This document shows positions 32,115-33,321 of a stretch of 33,321 nucleotides of DNA, piece after piece. Below the pieces are notes generated by a model. The model had not been told where the DNA came from and searched no databases. It was given only the letters and a program-made list of their open reading frames with translations. Positions within the stretch are counted from its first letter, which is position 1. Each line of letters begins with the position of its first letter. The DNA is from Candidatus Methylomirabilota bacterium (GTDB lineage Bacteria > Methylomirabilota > Methylomirabilia > Rokubacteriales > CSP1-6), in NCBI GenBank assembly GCA_036001065.1, contig DASYUQ010000137.1, positions 1-33,321 on the forward strand. Reading direction: 5' to 3'. A program made the translations under genes and the position numbers.

Positions 32115-33321
32115 ATGTACAAGCACATCTACGTTCCGGTGGACAACTCGGACTACTCGAACCGGGCGATCGACCTGGCGGTCGAGCTGGGCCGGGCGTT
32201 CGGCGCGACGCTGACGGGTTGTCACGTGTACGCCGCCCGGTTGCACGACTACCGGTTCAAGCAGATGGAGTACACGCTGCCGGAGGAGTACAAGGACGAG
32301 CAGGAGCTCGAGCGCCAGCGGAAGATCCACGACTCCCTCATCGCCATGGGGCTGCAGCTCATCTCCGACTCCTATCTCGACGTGATGGCCCGGAAGGCGG
32401 AGGCGGCCGGGCTGGGCTTCGAGCGCAAGATGATGGACGGCAAGCACTACAAAGCGCTCATCGAGGACGCCCGGGCATCCGACTACGACCTCGTCATCAT
32501 GGGCGCCCTCGGCATGGGCGCGGTCAAGGACAGCCACCTGGGGTCGGTGACCGAGCGCTTCGTACGCCGGGTCTCCACGGACACGCTCGTCGTCCGCAAC
32601 CACGATCCGCTGAGGGACCAGCAGGGCGCGATCGTGGTCGGTCTCGACGGCTCCCCCCAGTCCTTCAACGGCCTCAAGCTCGGCATCGCGCTGGCCAAGG
32701 CCCTCGGCCGGCCCCTGCAGGCAGTCGCCGTCTACGATCCCTACCTGCACTACGCCATGTTCAACGGGATCGTGGGCGTGCTCAACGAGAAGGCGTCGAA
32801 GATCTTCCGCTTCAAGGAGCAGGAGCAGCTCCACGAAGAGATCATCGACACCGGCCTGGCGAAGATCTACCAGTCGCACCTGGAGATCGGCCGCAAGCTG
32901 GCGGCGGAAGATGGCGTCGATCTCTCCATCACGCTCCTCGATGGAAAGTGTTTCGAGAAAATTCTGACCTTCGTCCGCAAGGAGCAGCCGTGGCTCCTCA
33001 TCCTCGGCCGCGTCGGCGTGCACTCCGACGAGCGCGAGGTCGATCTGGGGTCCAACACCGAAAATCTGCTGCGCCTCGCGCCGTGCAACGTCCTGCTCAC
33101 CGGCGGCAAGTTCTACCCGCCGCTCGACGTCAAGGCGGAAGAGATCATCTCGTGGACCGAGGAGGCGGAGGCCCGCATGGAGCGCGTGCCGCTCCAGGTC
33201 AAGGGCGTCGCGCGCACCGCGCTCCTGCGTTACGCCATCGAGCAGGGCCACACCGTGATCACCAACAAGGTCATCGACGAGGCCATGGCCATCTTCATGC
33301 CCACGCGCATGGCCGAGAAGA
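32115..33321 (+). CDS. Tandem universal stress protein with C-terminal PCP_red-like domain, 3' partial
   Basis: The ATG at 32115 has a G/A-rich ribosome-binding site (GAGGGGGAGAG). The frame stays open to the window end (402 codons). Two Usp domains are visible. The first has the ATP-binding pattern G-x2-G-x9-G-S at Gly130, Gly133 and Gly143; the second has G-R-V-G and, ten residues on, G-S, so it may also bind nucleotide. A third segment (from about 334, I-S-W-T-E-E-A-E-A-R-M-E-R-V-P, then E-Q-G-H-T-V-I-T) resembles the small PCP_red domain (protochlorophyllide reductase 57-kDa subunit C-terminus), which also occurs alone in non-phototrophs. The role is unknown; the place after a respiratory cluster suggests redox or energy stress signalling. 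Confidence 0.85.
   Translation, partial: MYKHIYVPVDNSDYSNRAIDLAVELGRAFGATLTGCHVYAARLHDYRFKQMEYTLPEEYKDEQELERQRKIHDSLIAMGLQLISDSYLDVMARKAEAAGLGFERKMMDGKHYKALIEDARASDYDLVIMGALGMGAVKDSHLGSVTERFVRRVSTDTLVVRNHDPLRDQQGAIVVGLDGSPQSFNGLKLGIALAKALGRPLQAVAVYDPYLHYAMFNGIVGVLNEKASKIFRFKEQEQLHEEIIDTGLAKIYQSHLEIGRKLAAEDGVDLSITLLDGKCFEKILTFVRKEQPWLLILGRVGVHSDEREVDLGSNTENLLRLAPCNVLLTGGKFYPPLDVKAEEIISWTEEAEARMERVPLQVKGVARTALLRYAIEQGHTVITNKVIDEAMAIFMPTRMAEK

Overview
The window is one contiguous piece of a G+C-rich bacterial chromosome. It reads as aerobic, Gram-negative-type metabolism: a Tat-exported binding protein, periplasmic c-type cytochromes and an HtrA protease. The gene mix (CaiB/MaoC CoA chemistry, a CydA-like oxidase subunit without CydB, EB_dh-type cytochrome c, a caa3/aa3-type oxidase operon) and the style of the intergenic repeats would fit Candidatus Rokubacteria/Methylomirabilota or a related soil or subsurface lineage. 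That assignment is inference; no rRNA, tRNA or other marker gene is present to settle it. I saw no CRISPR array, transposase gene or prophage gene.

Layout. 1-1671 (+): gamma-glutamyltransferase-family enzyme, cut by the window edge. 1802-6601 (-): an apparent operon for an ABC importer (Tat-exported binding protein, two permeases, no ATPase gene) followed by a MaoC-type hydratase and a CaiB-type CoA-transferase. 6740-8440 (+): exported LPP20/caspase-fold protein without the catalytic Cys. 8538-9815 (-): MFS transporter. About 9870-10914: a compositionally different island with one orphan secreted protein. 11011-18229 (-): protein quality-control genes clpB, dnaJ-like, htrA and ftsH. 18336-32088 (+): a long respiratory cluster containing a CydA-like membrane protein, three cytochrome c proteins, a cupredoxin-like protein, coxB, coxA, ctaA, ctaB, a 35-residue membrane protein, subunit III, a 93-residue membrane protein, a second subunit III, subunit IV, a DUF983 protein and a second cupredoxin-like protein. 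32115-end (+): a tandem universal stress protein fused to a PCP_red-like domain, cut by the window edge.

In the respiratory cluster, subunits I, II, III and IV, haem A synthase and haem O synthase give a proton-pumping haem-copper oxidase. The multihaem cytochromes and two cupredoxin-like proteins are plausible periplasmic electron carriers. Most neighbouring genes overlap by 1-4 bases (ATGA, GTGA or TGATG), which points to translational coupling.

The most unusual signal is a family of eight copies of a two-hairpin repeat of about 70-100 bp (copies A-H here). Six copies start 0-6 bases after a stop codon and always in the sense direction of the gene they follow. The stems are kept by paired changes in at least two copies. 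Three copies have changed the ends of genes: the C-terminus of the CydA-like protein, the N-terminus of CtaB and the start region of the second cupredoxin-like gene. Two further palindromic elements, unrelated in sequence, lie in the respiratory cluster: a 261-bp MITE-like palindrome just before the first cytochrome c gene, and a 137-bp inverted repeat inside the signal-peptide region of the third cytochrome gene.
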